DNA of 64,000 nucleotides from Emydura subglobosa. Its lineage: Eukaryota > Chordata > Testudines > Chelidae. Below the pieces are notes generated by a model. That model did not search any database. It saw only the letters and a program-made list of their open reading frames with translations, and had not been told where the DNA came from. Made by a program: the position numbers and the translations under genes. The stretch covers positions 21,820,003-21,884,002 of the forward strand of contig ML679954.1 in assembly GCA_007922225.1 (NCBI GenBank). Direction: 5' to 3'. This document shows, piece by piece, positions 1 to 11,630 of the stretch (position 1 is the first letter of the stretch; each line of letters starts with the position of its first letter).

Positions 1-21
1 CATGGCTATACCATCAAGTTT

Positions 22-650
22 GTGGCAAAACCTCCTTCACATCCCCTACCCCAATCCCAACCCAAAGATCACTCTCACGACAGTATGCTTACTCTAGAGG
101 TAGATTCCCTCCTGTGGGGAGGAGCAGTGGAGCCAGTCCCCACAGCCTATCAGAGCACAGGGTTCTATTCCAATTATTTTCTGGTACCCAAGAAGAAGGG
201 ACAATGGACACCAATCTTGGATCCCTGATACTTTAGTTGTTTCATTTGCAAGTCGAAGTTCCACGTGGTCATGCTTGTGGCCATCATTTCCTCTCTAGAA
301 AAAGGCATGTGGTTCACAGCTGTCAATATGCAAGATTCCTGCTTCCATATCAATATTTACAGAACCCACAGACGGTTCCTGGGATTTATGATGGGTCCTC
401 GGCACTTCCAATACAGGATTCTCTTGTTCAGACTTACAACTGCCCCATGGGTCTTCACAAAGGTTTTCTCTATCGTAGTGGCTCGTCTCTGACACCAAAG
501 AGTTCTTGTCTTCCCTTACCTAGACGACTAGCTCCTGGCAGCACGGTTGAGAAAGAAAGTTTAAGAGTTGACATCCCAGCTCCTTCTACTTCTCCCTAGG
601 AGTGAGCGTCAACATAGAAAAATTGACTTTGCACCCTGCACAGTCCCTGG
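22..650 (+). pseudogene. Reverse transcriptase remnant of the first DIRS-like element
   Basis: The first open stretch (22-228) ends in the RT fingers signature FLVPKKKGQWTPILD. A second (265-492) holds the palm segment with MQDSCFHINIYRTHRRFLGF and APWVFTKVFS, in a different frame. The catalytic YLDD box is intact at 517-528 but is followed at once by a TAG stop (529-531). At least one frameshift and several stops separate the pieces, so no functional enzyme is possible. In an intact element this enzyme would copy the element RNA into DNA. Confidence 0.82.
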
Positions 651-984
651 AATTCATAACTGCATGCAGAGGCCGTGTCAATGCATGCTCTTATCTGCCA
701 AAAGACAGGTTCCATAGTTTACTGGACTTGAACGCCTCGGTGACTTTCAGTCCCAGCCAGATCTTGCCTTTTCCACCTTGTTCACATGGCAGCGTGCATG
801 TACGTCACGGCCTTCGCTCGCCTGCGCCTCCGCTGCCAACAGCTATGGCTTCAGCGAGACCACTCCCACATGCACCAACCCATGGACACCATTTTTACTG
901 TTCCACCAGAAGTCATCTCTTCCCTTCGATGGTGGACAGATCTGCTCCATGTTTGCTCCAGAATGCCCTTCCTCCCATCCTCCT

Positions 985-1345
985 CAAGCATGGCAATCAT
1001 AACGGATGCATTGTTCTACGGCTGGCATACCCACATGACAGATCACATGGGACAAGGCACTCGAACCGCTTGGGAAGCCAGGATGCATCTCAACATCCTG
1101 GAACTTCAGGCAGTATGCAAGACATGCCATGCGTTTTTACCAGCTATCTGTTCTCTATGGCTTACTACATAAACAAGCAAGGGGGTACAAATTCCCCAAC
1201 ACTATGTGCAGAAGCGGTATGCCTCTGGAAATGGTGCATTGTACATCATATCTTCTCTCAGCAGCCTATCTTTCAGAAACCCAGAATGTAATTGCTGATG
1301 CCCTCAGCAGGAACTTTGCAACTGACTATGAATGGGAATTGCTCA
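985..1345 (+). pseudogene. RNase H remnant of the first DIRS-like element
   Basis: The translation around 994-1140 contains ITDALFYGWHTHM and WEARMHLNILELQAV, matching the first acidic motif and the ILELQAV helix of retroelement RNase H. Near 1276-1312 the segment ETQNVIADALSR resembles the usual end of the domain. Frameshifts lie between the pieces. The family role is removal of RNA from the RNA-DNA hybrid during reverse transcription. Confidence 0.75.
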
Positions 1346-1744
1346 ACATAGTAATCGCAGATATTTTTGGTCATGGGGAACTCCGATCAGGGACTTATTT
1401 GCATCTCACGCCAACACCAAATGCATTCAGCATTCAGTTCAAGGGGAGGACTTGTGCCCATTCAAAAGGTGAAATTAGGACCTAGTTGGACCGAATCAAC
1501 TACACCTTCCCTCCCTTACCACTCTTGCCATACGTCCCTCACAAACTCCGATGGGAGAGGGCGACGGTCATCCTGATAGCTCCATTCTGGCCTCGCCAGT
1601 TCTGGTTTCCTTCTATTCTTTGCATGTTGTAGCATCCTCCCCTCCTGCTACCAATGTTTCCCTGACTGCTCGCACAACACAAAAGTAGACTCCGGCACCC
1701 TGTTCCAAGGACACCGTCACTCTGGCTGAATTGGGGCGGGGCTT

Positions 1745-2785
1745 TTATTATGTTATTTAACATCAATATATCAAAATCATAGTAATTCATGTGAGATATG
1801 CCATGTCAGGTACTATTAGAAAGGCTATAATGTGCTAAGTAAGATGATGATGTTTATGTTCATGTGTTATATGTGTAATGGAAGTTATGGATATGGTTGA
1901 TATATCTGTATTTCAAATTGTGCTGTGTCTGGGCACAGACAGGATGGCTGCAGCAATAGCCTGCTTAATGGCCCATTAAGAAATTCACAGGTACAAGGGG
2001 CCCAGGGTGAGAAGCCAGGGATATACCTGATGAGTCACCAGGACTTACTCATGTAACTCTGGACTCCATTTTGGTTCCTGTAAAATTCCACAAGCAGCAT
2101 GGCACAAACCAAAGGACATAAAAGGCAGCTGCGTGGGATCCATTTTGTCTTCAGTCACCAGTCTTTAGTCTGTCTTTGGTCTTTCAGTCTACCTCTGGAT
2201 CAACTCATCTACAACAACTGAACTGAAGCTGTGAAACAAAGGACTGAGACTCATCCAGGTACTGGATGTATACCAGAGGGATTATACAAGCCTGCAAACT
2301 CCACAATTCTACTAGAAACCTGATATATATGGATTTTCAAATCATTTGTATGTATCAGATTCCTTTAATCCTTTAACACTTCTCTTATGGTTTGTTTCTT
2401 TCTTTTTATAATAAACCTTTAGTTTGTTATTAAAGGATTGGCTGGCAGCATGGTATTTTGAGTAAGTTCCAAACTTATATTGATCTGGTACTGTGGCTGA
2501 CCCTTTGGGGTCAGGAGAAACCTTTTTGGTAAAGAGCATAGAGTTTAAATAACTGGTCTCTTTACTGGACCTAGTGGCTGATTTGGGGCTGGATACTGAA
2601 ATGCAGTAAAGGGGGCTGTGTATATTTTATTTTGACTTGATAACCAGTGTGGGGAATCAGAAGCACTGTTTGTGGCTGGTTGGGAAGTCTGACTTCAGTG
2701 TCACCCACCAGTGCTGGGAGAATCTGCTCTCCTTTTGCAGCCTGCCCTGACCTTGGTGTTTTCAGGTGGCTACCCTAGGTACGAA
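1745..2785 (+). mobile_element. Solo LTR of an endogenous retrovirus, inserted in the first DIRS-like element
   Basis: The DIRS coding trace is broken between about 1740 and 2785 and continues afterwards. The inserted sequence has promoter-like and processing signals in LTR order: a TATA-like 'acataaaagg' near 2117-2126 and a polyadenylation signal AATAAA at 2410-2415. A U5-like tract after it is shared with the LTR at 48530-49645 ('ggattggct', then 'cctttggg' and 'gagtaacct'-like words). No gag, pol or env lies beside it, so it is most simply a solo LTR. Exact ends and a target duplication were not resolved. Confidence 0.62.
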
Positions 2786-2789
2786 AGGG

Positions 2790-3590
2790 TCACAGATGCT
2801 TCACCTGACAGCTTGGTTTTTGAATGGACATCTCCGCTAGAACAGGACTGTTCATAGGGAGTATGAAATATCCTCCAGAATGGTAGGAAGGACTCCACAA
2901 GACGATCTTACGAAGCCAAATGGGCATGTTTCACTTCTTGGGCGCAACAGAGAAGTCTTGCCCCTGAGGCTGTGGATATCCCAATGCTCTTAGACTATTT
3001 CTTCCATCTGAAAACCTTGGGGCTCACTCTCAGCTCCATAAGGGTGCACGCAGTAGCAATTACATCTTTTCACCCTCCATTGGAGGTCATTCGGTTTTTA
3101 CCCATCCTTTGACTTTCCAGTTCTGGAAGAGCCTTGTATGTAAACTGCCACTCATTCAGCCACTCCCTCAATGTACATAGGGCCCTGGCCTTGTACCTAC
3201 AAAGGACGAAGCCATTCCGGAAATTTCCCAGACTGTTTGTCACCATAGTGGAGAGAATTAAAGGGCATGGCATCTCCACCTAGAGAATCTGGAAGTGGGT
3301 CTCAGGGTGCATTGTGCTCTGCTATCAGTTATCGGGACAGTCCCCACCAGGTGGGATATGGTCCTGTTCTACAAGAGTGCATGCATCAACTATCACCACC
3401 CTCCACGACTTGCAGACATGTAAGGCGATCACAAAGAGTTCGGTACACATCTTTTCTTCTCATGATTCTGCGACAGATGCCTCGTTTGGCGCAGCGGTCC
3501 TCTGTTCCATGGTTCCGTCATCTTCCTCACACCCTCTGCCTATCTAGGTACTGCATGTTAATCACCCTCAGTGGAATACAATAGAGACCA
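2790..3590 (+). pseudogene. Tyrosine recombinase remnant of the first DIRS-like element
   Basis: After the inserted LTR the element resumes near 2785 with coding remnants that include LTAWFLNGH and, near 3070-3160, the core-binding region of a DIRS recombinase. The C-terminal part (about 3255-3545) reads ERIKGHGIS, then GQSPPGGIWS and SSVHIFSSHDSATDASFGAA, all familiar from reptilian DIRS recombinases. Multiple stops and frame changes show decay. In active elements this enzyme integrates circular DNA in place of a DDE integrase. Confidence 0.7.
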
Positions 3591-3604
3591 TCACTTGGAG
3601 AAAT

Positions 3605-3937
3605 AGGGCAGGTTACTTATCTGTAACTGGAAGTTCTTTAAAGTGCATAGTTCTTATATGTATTCCAATTCCATCCTCCTTCCACTGTGCTGCAGAACTG
3701 GTAGATCTGTGGTGAAGAAGGAACTGAAGATGTGGTTGGTCCGCCCCACCCTTTATTGCCTCAGGCAAAACCACAAGATGGGTCAAGGATGCGTGTGAAG
3801 ACTGACAGACATTACTACTTTGATAAAGCTCTGTTTCCGGGTGTATGGCGCATGCGCATAACCCTCAGTGGAATATAGATAGGGGCCACACATCTCGAAG
3901 AACTTCCAGTTACAGGTTAGTAACCTCCCCTTCTTGG
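3605..3937 (+). repeat. Terminal unit of the first DIRS-like element, flanked by inverted arms
   Basis: The unit opens with 'ggttacttatctgtaactgg' followed by 'aagttcttt' and closes with 'aagaacttccagttacaggt' followed by 'tagtaacct'. These arms are reverse complements over about 30 bases and enclose roughly 270 bases. The second DIRS-like element ends in the same arrangement, so this is a characteristic 3' terminal structure of the family and not a chance palindrome. Confidence 0.65.
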
Positions 3938-4965
3938 GGTATCTAGGACTGTAAGTCACCATGTTACCTTCTGCCTCTAGCGAGACGGAGGCTTGCTTGT
4001 GTTTAACTGGATGTCATCTCCTTGATACCCCCAGCCTGTTAGCCGTGCAAGCACTCTTGTCTAGGGTATGCCAGCCCTTGCTTTGTCCTACAGGCTAATA
4101 ATAGGTGTGTAACTCAGTCTCTGAATCCCTTTGAAGCGTTCTCTTGTAGTACCAGCCTTATCCACCAAACACTCACAGAAATACTAGGTCTGCTGTCCCC
4201 ATGAAACAGTGTACACAGAAGCTTGTAGGATTCAACTCAGGATCAGCACCTAGCTTAATATCACAGCACATTGATATATTTATAGTGAAATCAAGGATAA
4301 GTTTATGACCCAAGATTCAAGAGATAGTAAGGATAATGGAATAAAAAGGTAAAACAAAAATCATAACATGCTTATAAAACAAAATCATAACATGCTTTCT
4401 AGAGACTAAACTTGATTTAACAGGCTAATCTCTCACCCCTCATGTCCTCTGATGCATTGCAATTAAGGCTGGTTAAGATCCTATTTTCATGAATGTAAAC
4501 ACACTGCCCGTTTACTTCCTAGGTGAGGTGTCTTCTCTGTTCCCCAAATACAGTCCAGCAACCTGTGAAGTGTATCTCAAGATAAGGTTCTCTTCCCTCA
4601 CTGTATGTTCTTTGTGGTGCACTTCATATCTTTTTGTCAATTTTGTATGTAAGTGTGCCTCCATTGCATTAACTTACAATGCTTAATTTACATGCCAGCA
4701 GAGAGACAGAGGAATAAACATCTTTTCTGTCAGGAACACTGTTCCTCCACCTCTGCTGTGATACAAACTCTAAGAACATATTTTTAGTTTACACATATAA
4801 CTCATTACATAATATCTGTACATACATTTCACAACAATATTAGTGACCAGTGTGACCCTGGCTTTCATTTAAGGCCTCAGATGACATTCTTTGGTAAACC
4901 AAAATGTACCTATTACAATCAGGATATTCCCATAACCACTTTGCCAGTTGGCATTGAGGAGTTCT
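3938..4965 (-). mobile_element. Antisense LTR-like interspersed repeat, copy 1
   Basis: From 'ggtatctaggactgtaagtca' onward this block aligns by eye along its length with a second block at 47367-47965 (shared words include 'ggtctgctgtcccc', 'aatcataacatgcttt' and 'cccattttcatgaatgtaaa'). Both copies have the same orientation. The length and an antisense polyadenylation-like 'tttatt' in copy 2 suggest an endogenous retrovirus LTR on the minus strand, but no internal coding region is attached. Its left end is cut by the end of the DIRS-like element. Confidence 0.5.
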
Positions 4966-6628
4966 TATGTCACATCATCTGTCTGTGTTTTTAGTGTAAT
5001 ATGTACAGAAAAATTGTTTAAATTTTGTGTTATGAATTGTGTGAGTCTTGCACTGTGCTCTCCAGGAGGTAAGACATGGGGTGCTTTGTCTCCAGTGAGC
5101 TTCTTCCTTGGTCCATCAGCTTTATTATACTTATTAGCCACAGTATCCTTGGAATAGTGCAGAGGAAGAGAGGTAGCCCTTTTAGGTCTTTTTCTCACCT
5201 TAATATGATCCTCATGCACACTGTTATGAACTTGAGATGCCTCCATTCTCCTCATCTGTATAATAAGATTCTAGGACTGTCACTCTGTATCACTCTCTGA
5301 AGCCTTATGATGTCTGCAGAGTCAGTGAGGAGTGATGGAAACAGCTACAAGCATGGTTATCTTCTTTTTCAGAATATTGCCAGGTTGAGTTTTGCAGCCT
5401 GTTACTGTCCAAATTTTAAGTTTTAGCCATTTGACTTTACGAATTACATCCATTCAACAGCAAGGCATGTATCTATGCCATGCCAAGAGTCCCTGGAAGA
5501 CCATTGTGATATCAGAGGTAACCAAACCAATCACCACCACTACTATACACCTAATTTGCATGTAACAGTGTAATTGTCTGTATAAGGGAGACTGCACAGA
5601 TGGTGGATGATTTGGCCCAACTGTCAGTTTTCAAAACCACCCACACAACACCACAACTAGCACACACTAACCTGAAGCGCGCACAGCTCTTCACCACAGC
5701 ATACACTTCTCATTCACCACACACACAGATCAACACAACTTCCCCAGAAACAAATCAATGCAACCACCTACACAGCAACACAGCCAACATAGACAGTAAC
5801 CCCAAACACACAGTCCCTCACCACAGCACACACGCTTCATTTACCACCTACACAAATCAACACAAAGCTTACAATACAACACAACCAGCACACACAATAA
5901 CTTTAAACATCACTCTGAAGCTGAAAATGTCTGTTGAGTCAGTGTGAAGCAAAGGAAACAGCTGCAAGCATGACTAAAGATTATTTTGTATAGAATATCA
6001 CCAGGTTCAGTTGTCACTGGGATTCATGGTCTGGTACTGTCCCAAATTTTAAGTTTTCAGCCATTTTGACATAAATTACACCTATGCAACAGCAGGAGCT
6101 TTCAGCTACTAGTATAGCTATACTGGGCCTGCAGACTTCGAGATTCAAGCATATATTCCTATCATTTATCCAGTATTGGCTTTTTAAATGCTCTTGTCTC
6201 AAAAGACAATAATTGCGATTTTAAAAAGTGATTAAATTCTGAAAGCTTGACGAAGTACAAAAAGCTGATGTTTTCTATGTCATTCTGTTTTTATTCATTC
6301 TGAGACAGACAGACACTGAGTAGGCATAATAATGAATGCATACGTTTTAAGCAGGTGTTTGCGAAATAATAAAGGAATTTTGGTTTATTTAAAAAATGCA
6401 GAGAACAATTTAATCTTATTTTCACAGTACTACAGCATAAGGTTCTGATCCTACAAATGCTTATGTATGTACTTAACTGAGTAGTCCCACTGAAATAAAT
6501 ATTCTTGAAGTTAAGCAAGTGCATAAGAGTTAGCAGGGTTGGGGTCTCATTTTTTGTACTGGCATTCATATTTCTTCATCAAATTAAAAAGATGACCATT
6601 TAATATAAGATTAAATTATTTTTCTTAG
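4966..6628. other. HENMT1 intron sequence with a local direct duplication and an AC-rich tract
   Basis: This gene-free stretch precedes the penultimate HENMT1 exon. Two related segments, about 5311-5480 and 5925-6100, share the order 'gaaacagct', 'caagcatg', 'gaatat', 'ccaggtt' and 'aaattttaagtttt'. Between them, 5630-5910 is rich in CA-containing words such as 'cacacac' and 'acacaac'. Near 6425-6540 is a fragment of a common reptilian repeat ('gatcctacaaatgcttatg'). I saw no further HENMT1 exon here. Confidence 0.5.
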
Positions 6629-6806
6629 GGGACTAGATGCAGCTACTCGCTATAATTATACAGTGGAATTTACTGGAGTAGGGACCCCACCACCTGGAAC
6701 TAAGGATGTTGGGTTTTGTACCCAAATAGGTGTGTTTATGAGAAAATATCCAAAGAATGGTGAAACTGTTCACTCTGAGAAACACACAGAACATGCTTAC
6801 AAAACT
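6629..6806 (+). CDS. HENMT1: HENMT1, penultimate coding exon
   Basis: The exon follows a TTTTTCTTAG acceptor and ends at ACT before GTAAGT. Base 6629 completes a codon begun in the previous exon; codons then run 6630-6806 for 59 residues. The peptide contains RYNYTVEFTGVGTPPPGT and VGFCTQIGVF, which correspond to the segment just after the methyltransferase core of vertebrate HENMT1. HENMT1 uses S-adenosylmethionine to add a 2'-O-methyl group to the 3' end of piRNAs and protects them in germ cells. The metal-binding catalytic residues lie upstream, outside the window. The donor joins in phase 0 to the exon at 8165, restoring HAYKT then VFKAVYPSL. I am confident of the gene from this sequence match and the syntenic neighbours. 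Confidence 0.93.
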
Positions 6807-8164
6807 GTAAGTATCTCCTCCTCTCTCTCTTCATATCCATTTAGTTTATTTATTGATCCCTATATAAAATAACAACAAAGGAACAATTTTGTGAGACAGA
6901 ATCATAAGGGTTATGTATATACCATAGCCTACTATTGCTACATGCACTTAACACCAATTAATAGTACAGGGTATGTCTACACTGAAAATGCTACAGCGGC
7001 ACAGCTGCAGTGTTGCACTTGCACTGGTGTAGTGCTTGAGGGTAGATACTATGCCTACACCAATGGGAGGAGTTCAAACCTGAGAGACATAGCTATGCTG
7101 ATGTAAGTTCCCAGTGTAGAGCAGCTCATTCTCAAGAACACTGAGAAAAGAATATTTCTAAAAAACACCAAATGTTGCTGACGTTATGACAGGGAAAAGT
7201 GAATTTTGTTCTTGCAATTTTCAGAGAAGAACCACATTTTAAAATACATAAGGCTTTTTGGGAAAATTAATATTTTTAAGGGGCTTTGTAAATAAAATTT
7301 GAATCCTAAAAATTAACAGTGGTGCAGGTATCAACTTCTAAATCTGGGGGAGGAAGACAGAGCAATGTAGAAATAACTTGTCTGTTTAACAGATGGCCTA
7401 GCATTACATTTTTGTGATATGGAACTGATTAGTTTAATTTTTTAGTGGAAAAGCAATTTGTGCAAAAATGGTTATTTTAACTTACGGTATATCCTTATTA
7501 CTAAAATCTTTCATTATCATCAAACACTCTTCCATTGTGTTCATGAGTTTATTGTTTGGTTGTTAAGAGTGTTGGCTGCTGGCATTGATACTTACAGGTT
7601 TAAGCATTCTGAAGAGGGAGTACTTTGAAGAACACTATGGAATTAGCAAATATATGGGGGGAAAATATGTGTCAAGTTTTGGACCTCTGGCAGTCTTGGC
7701 AATGTCTTTGTAAATTCAGCATACCTGAAATAGTGTTACCCTTTTGGACCCAAGTGGCTAGTCAAAATTTTGGAATCTTGCAGGTTATACTGGTTAGGAG
7801 GAGAAATGAATGAAAGAGTTGGGTACCTTTCATGTAATTTTATTTATTTACAAAGAATGTACAAAATCCTATTTCACCAGGAGATATTTCCTTTGCTTAC
7901 AGTCCCAAGCCTCTCTTACCCAGACTGTGTGTCCTGTGCCCCTTCTAAGTCTGTAACTCTCTGTCTTTCTGCTTGTCTCTCTCTCACATCCTTATCCAAA
8001 ACAATACTCAGCAATGCTTCCCACCCATATAATTCAAATTACTGAGTGGCCTTGGCATGTCTTTATTTTGGGCGGTGATGTGTGTGCACTTTGATTTGGA
8101 AACATCTGTTGTTTTTGGGCCTGTCATAATGTTAAATATTTTGGTTTTTTTGCACATTGTAAAG
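6807..8164. other. HENMT1: Last HENMT1 intron
   Basis: The intron starts GTAAGT and ends 'cattgtaaag' before the last exon. It holds one hAT-like MITE end (about 6968-7125) and otherwise AT-rich unique sequence. The acceptor is preceded by a fairly good pyrimidine tract ('ggtttttttgcac'). Confidence 0.8.
6968..7125. mobile_element. hAT-like MITE fragment
   Basis: The block begins 'cagggtatgtctacactg' and ends 'cccagtgtaga', the terminal style shared by several small elements in this window. It contains no coding sequence. Confidence 0.5.
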
Positions 8165-8599
8165 GTTTTCAAGGCAGTGTATCCAAGTCTTAAAGATGAA
8201 AAGTACCTGCAGAATGCAGTGGTCAGTGAAGTTCTTTTCGGAGCAGAAATCATTAAACGAAGACTACTGGGTGATTTCAAGTCAGAGTGTACGGAGCATA
8301 GTGATGGCCTTCAGATGAAACTCAAATTCCAGCCATTTAAATATTTCATGAGGTGTTCAAAGAACCGTTCTCTAGCTGAAGCTGAAACACTTGCTGCTGA
8401 TAGAAGCCTGGAGCCATTCATCGATGGAAACACAGTTTATATACCTCTGGCAAAAATCTTTTCTATTCCCAAAGTGAATCAACTTTGTGGCACCTTTGAG
8501 AAGTTAAGCAAGCTGATTGCTGGCAAAGTAGCACTAAGCAGTGATGGTTCGGCTCTGGTCGTCACTATCGAATATGAAAATGAAGAACAAGAGGATTAG
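8165..8599 (+). CDS. HENMT1: HENMT1, last coding exon with stop codon
   Basis: The reading frame continues in phase 0 from the exon ending at 6806 and runs 144 codons to TAG at 8597-8599. It starts VFKAVYPSLKDEKY and ends ALSSDGSALVV...EEQED, matching the conserved C-terminal region of vertebrate HENMT1 (the IPLSSDGSAVV-type motif near the end). The middle is divergent, as expected for this fast-changing tail. The visible protein from both exons is 203 residues, about half of the usual length of near 390. The stop is in the expected place, with no sign of truncation. Confidence 0.93.
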   Translation, partial: VFKAVYPSLKDEKYLQNAVVSEVLFGAEIIKRRLLGDFKSECTEHSDGLQMKLKFQPFKYFMRCSKNRSLAEAETLAADRSLEPFIDGNTVYIPLAKIFSIPKVNQLCGTFEKLSKLIAGKVALSSDGSALVVTIEYENEEQED

Positions 8600-10925
8600 A
8601 AAATCCTTCGTATTATGATAATGAAGAAAACCTTTTTAGTAGATTCAGGCTGGTGTTATTTCTGTATAGTGACTAGAGTTACAGCATTAACTTATATAAT
8701 ATTGTTTTAGTTTTAGATATTTCCAGTGAGGCCTAGAATTTTTGCTGTATGGCTCTTGTTAAAGGCAGCACAACTCTTTTAGGATTATGGGACAGATTTC
8801 AAAGGCACAAAAGGAAGGAGTTAGGCATCCAACTCTCACTGAAGGGCACTTTTTGTTTGCTTTCCCATTATTTATCTCTCAGGTATCATAATTACACTCT
8901 TTTAGGTATGTTGTGCATATATAGCTGTGAGTCCCCTGAGACTAGTCATGTGAATGGTGGTGTAGAAGAGCATTACTGCTTCACCACCTATCTAGCTATA
9001 GGTTTCACATATTGATTCAAATACTAAACCCTAGATATAACTAGAAATGTTATCATACACTAACAAGCTGTTGGTTAAGGAGGAACAAAATGTTAGTATT
9101 TGTGGTAAAACTTACCTACATTCTTTTTGCTTGTAAGTTAATTTTATTTTTGTGGTTGAAAGGGTGAATGTGAAGATATAGAAATGGAAATTCAGAAAGC
9201 ATAGCTTATTGATCACTGTATAGTGCAACTGGAAGAGAAATAAAAACAGCAGGTAGAAGACCTGTATCGGGGAAGGGGAGAGAAAAGAGAGCATAAATTT
9301 GGACTAAATACAGCAGTAACAAATATTTCTGTAGGCTTAGCCACTAATGGAGAGATGGACAGAGCCATTGCACCAGCTCTTATGTAATGTTTTCTTTGTC
9401 TGGCACTTTTTGGGTCATCTTATTTGAGCAGCACTGATCCCATGGACAGAACTTGATGAAAACATAGGGATATGTCCTCTTTTGGACTTGTGTAATGCCC
9501 ACTAATGTGAGTAAGAGTGTCACAATTTTAGGTGGCGGTTATTAATAAAAATCACTTTCTATGGATGTCATTGCAATCCAGAGCACAGTGTGTCCTGGAG
9601 AAAGTCAGATACTTCTTCCAGGTAAATGGGAAAAGTGGGTCAGCTAGTTAGTGATGGCAAGGCAAGGTCAAGAAGAAAAATCTGATGAGGAAAGTGGCAG
9701 GCATTAAATGTAAAAGTATTGTACCACTAAAGAAAATGTTCCTTCTGATTCGTTAAAGAGAGCTTGGGGAATAACTTACATTTTTTTAGCTATTCAATAG
9801 CTGAACAAATTTCAGTTCAAACTGGTTTCTCTGACTTCTGTTTAAAAATCTTCAAAATATTTAATACTAATAGAAGAAAACGTCTAGGTCTGCTTTAAGG
9901 AAAAACTAACCTCTCAAAGTAGTATGTAATTGTTCCCTAGGAAAACATTCTATTCCTAAACACTCTCAATAGAAATAGAAGGCTGTGTGATACCCGTGAT
10001 AGTGTAGCTCTTTGATTTTGGTCAAGATTATTCTACTTGAAAGAGCTGACCGGCTTGCTTTAGGTAAGGATATATCACACGTATCAGTGTGTAGTAAACA
10101 AACAACTGACTATTAATCTGTAAGGACTAAAACTGTTATGTATGCACAATAATATGTGTTCACGTATGTTTCAAACATTTTCCTCCATCGTCTCCTTTAT
10201 CCAAGATGAGTAATATTTTTTTATCTGACTAGGTTAAGGCACATGCATATGCATATCACATGCATATAATGCATATCTGATAAATGCTGAAATATTTCGC
10301 ATAAGTAATGTGACAATTAACTAGTTAACAGGCATCACTCCTTGGATGCTCCCACTGATGTTACTGGCAGATTTGGGTGGGCAAATGCTGCAGGACCAGA
10401 CCTAATGCCCATGAGATACTTACAAAAATGTAAAGTAAGAGTTTTCTGTAAAGGCTAACTAGTGTTTTAGAGAATGACTAAGAATGGCATTTGCCCCACT
10501 CTCAAAATCTATGTGAGAGGAAGATCCTGTCTCTTCTGGCCCTCCTTCAACTCTCAAATCACCCATGGCGAAAGACCAGACAGAAAGGGGCAGCGGTAAC
10601 TTGGAGCAGAGGGGTGGGTCAGAATCTATAAGCAGGATGAGTTTCTCTGAAAGAGATGACTGCTTTGGAGCATTCCACCTCACACCAAATGCTTTTGTAG
10701 CTTATTAATGCTTTTACGTTGTTTTGTGTGGAATTTTTCCATCATTGTTAAACAGCTATGCTTACTAAATGTTAACTTTTAAACAAAACTATTTAGATCT
10801 ACTTCCTCCTTGGTGGGTTTTTTTTAATTATTTTTATTTTTGGCTGTACAGTTAACTTGTAAATGCCTTAAATGTTAAATATGTGAAATTCAAAACTTGT
10901 AAATAAACTGTTCTTTGGCTAATAA
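8600..10925 (+). other. HENMT1: HENMT1 3' UTR and downstream flank
   Basis: No coding exon follows the stop. AATAAA-type signals occur near 9239 and at 10902-10907; the latter is preceded by T-rich sequence and followed by 'ctgttctttggct', a convincing 3' end. Transcripts may stop at the earlier site, so the UTR length is uncertain. A short piece of a common reptilian repeat ('acagatttcaaaggcacaaa') lies near 8790-8850. Confidence 0.5.
10902..10907 (+). terminator. HENMT1: Candidate distal polyadenylation signal of HENMT1
   Basis: Canonical AATAAA lies in an AT-rich setting with a T/G-rich stretch downstream. It is the last good plus-strand signal before the intergenic region. Confidence 0.5.
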
Positions 10926-11489
10926 TGAGCCCAGCTATTTAATTAGTGCAGAGTTCAGTATCATTAGCTTGTCCTTTCTTTGAAGATATCTCTGCAACTC
11001 AGTGGCTGTAAGACACATTTAGGAGATACTAGGTCTGTTAGGATTTTTCTTTTCCTTCTTTCTTTCCCCAGTTTTTGTTTTTCCTTATTGGTATTTCTTT
11101 ACTTAATTTACTTAGTAGCCTGCTCATTTAAAATAGGGAACAGGAGGTTGTGGCAGAATTGGAACAATATTTGCCTTGAATGTAATGTCAAATCTAATTA
11201 CAGTGGTGCTTATGGAAATATGGTTACACTTCTTGGAAAGATCATCCCCTAATATTTTGTTTTGTAAATCCAGTAGGAAATTGGTCTATGTGAATATTGG
11301 GCTGGCTGCCTTTATCTCAAAGGATTTATACTCCAAAAAACTTCACTTCCACATAACAGGACTGATTACTTTTTCCTTCTATATAATATTCACTTTTAGG
11401 AATTAGTATTGGATGTTAACATCTTAAAGAGAAAAGAAGGAATCTAAAAATAATTTGTGTCTGTGATGCTGTTCATGGGAAGACCTCAA

Positions 11490-11630
11490 ACCACCTTGTA
11501 AATGTTAAGACCTACAAATCCGTGTGAGGTAGGTAAGTAAGCCTCTTTGTAAAAGTATTCAGATTGAAGCAAAGAGAAGTGGTGACTTGCCCAATCTGTT
11601 ACAGTAAATCAGTGGTAGAGCCATGGCTTA
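11490..11630 (-). repeat. MIR-like SINE fragment, antisense
   Basis: The words 'gtggtgacttgcccaat' and 'cagtggtagagcca' match the antisense core of the MIR/CORE-SINE family. The copy is old and runs directly into the next MITE. Confidence 0.5.

Larger units (their letters stand above)
1..3935 (+). mobile_element. Decayed DIRS-like (tyrosine-recombinase) retrotransposon, 5'-truncated by the window edge
   Basis: The stretch carries, in order, remains of a reverse transcriptase (about 22-650), an RNase H (about 985-1345), a tyrosine recombinase (about 2790-3590) and a non-coding terminal unit (about 3605-3935). That order is typical of DIRS-type elements. All reading frames are broken by stops and frameshifts, so it is a dead copy. 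A solo LTR (about 1745-2785) splits it between RNase H and recombinase. Its right end meets a separate antisense LTR-like repeat. The gag part, if present, lies outside the window. It sits in or upstream of a HENMT1 intron, because the penultimate HENMT1 exon follows at 6629. Family assignment rests on domain order and recognisable motifs. Confidence 0.82.

Noticed and set aside
5600..5947. 115-codon Thr/His/Asn-rich frame
   Set aside because: It arises from CA-rich low-complexity DNA.
10235..10285. Repeated 'atgcat' words
   Set aside because: It is a short AT-rich simple-sequence tract without further structure.
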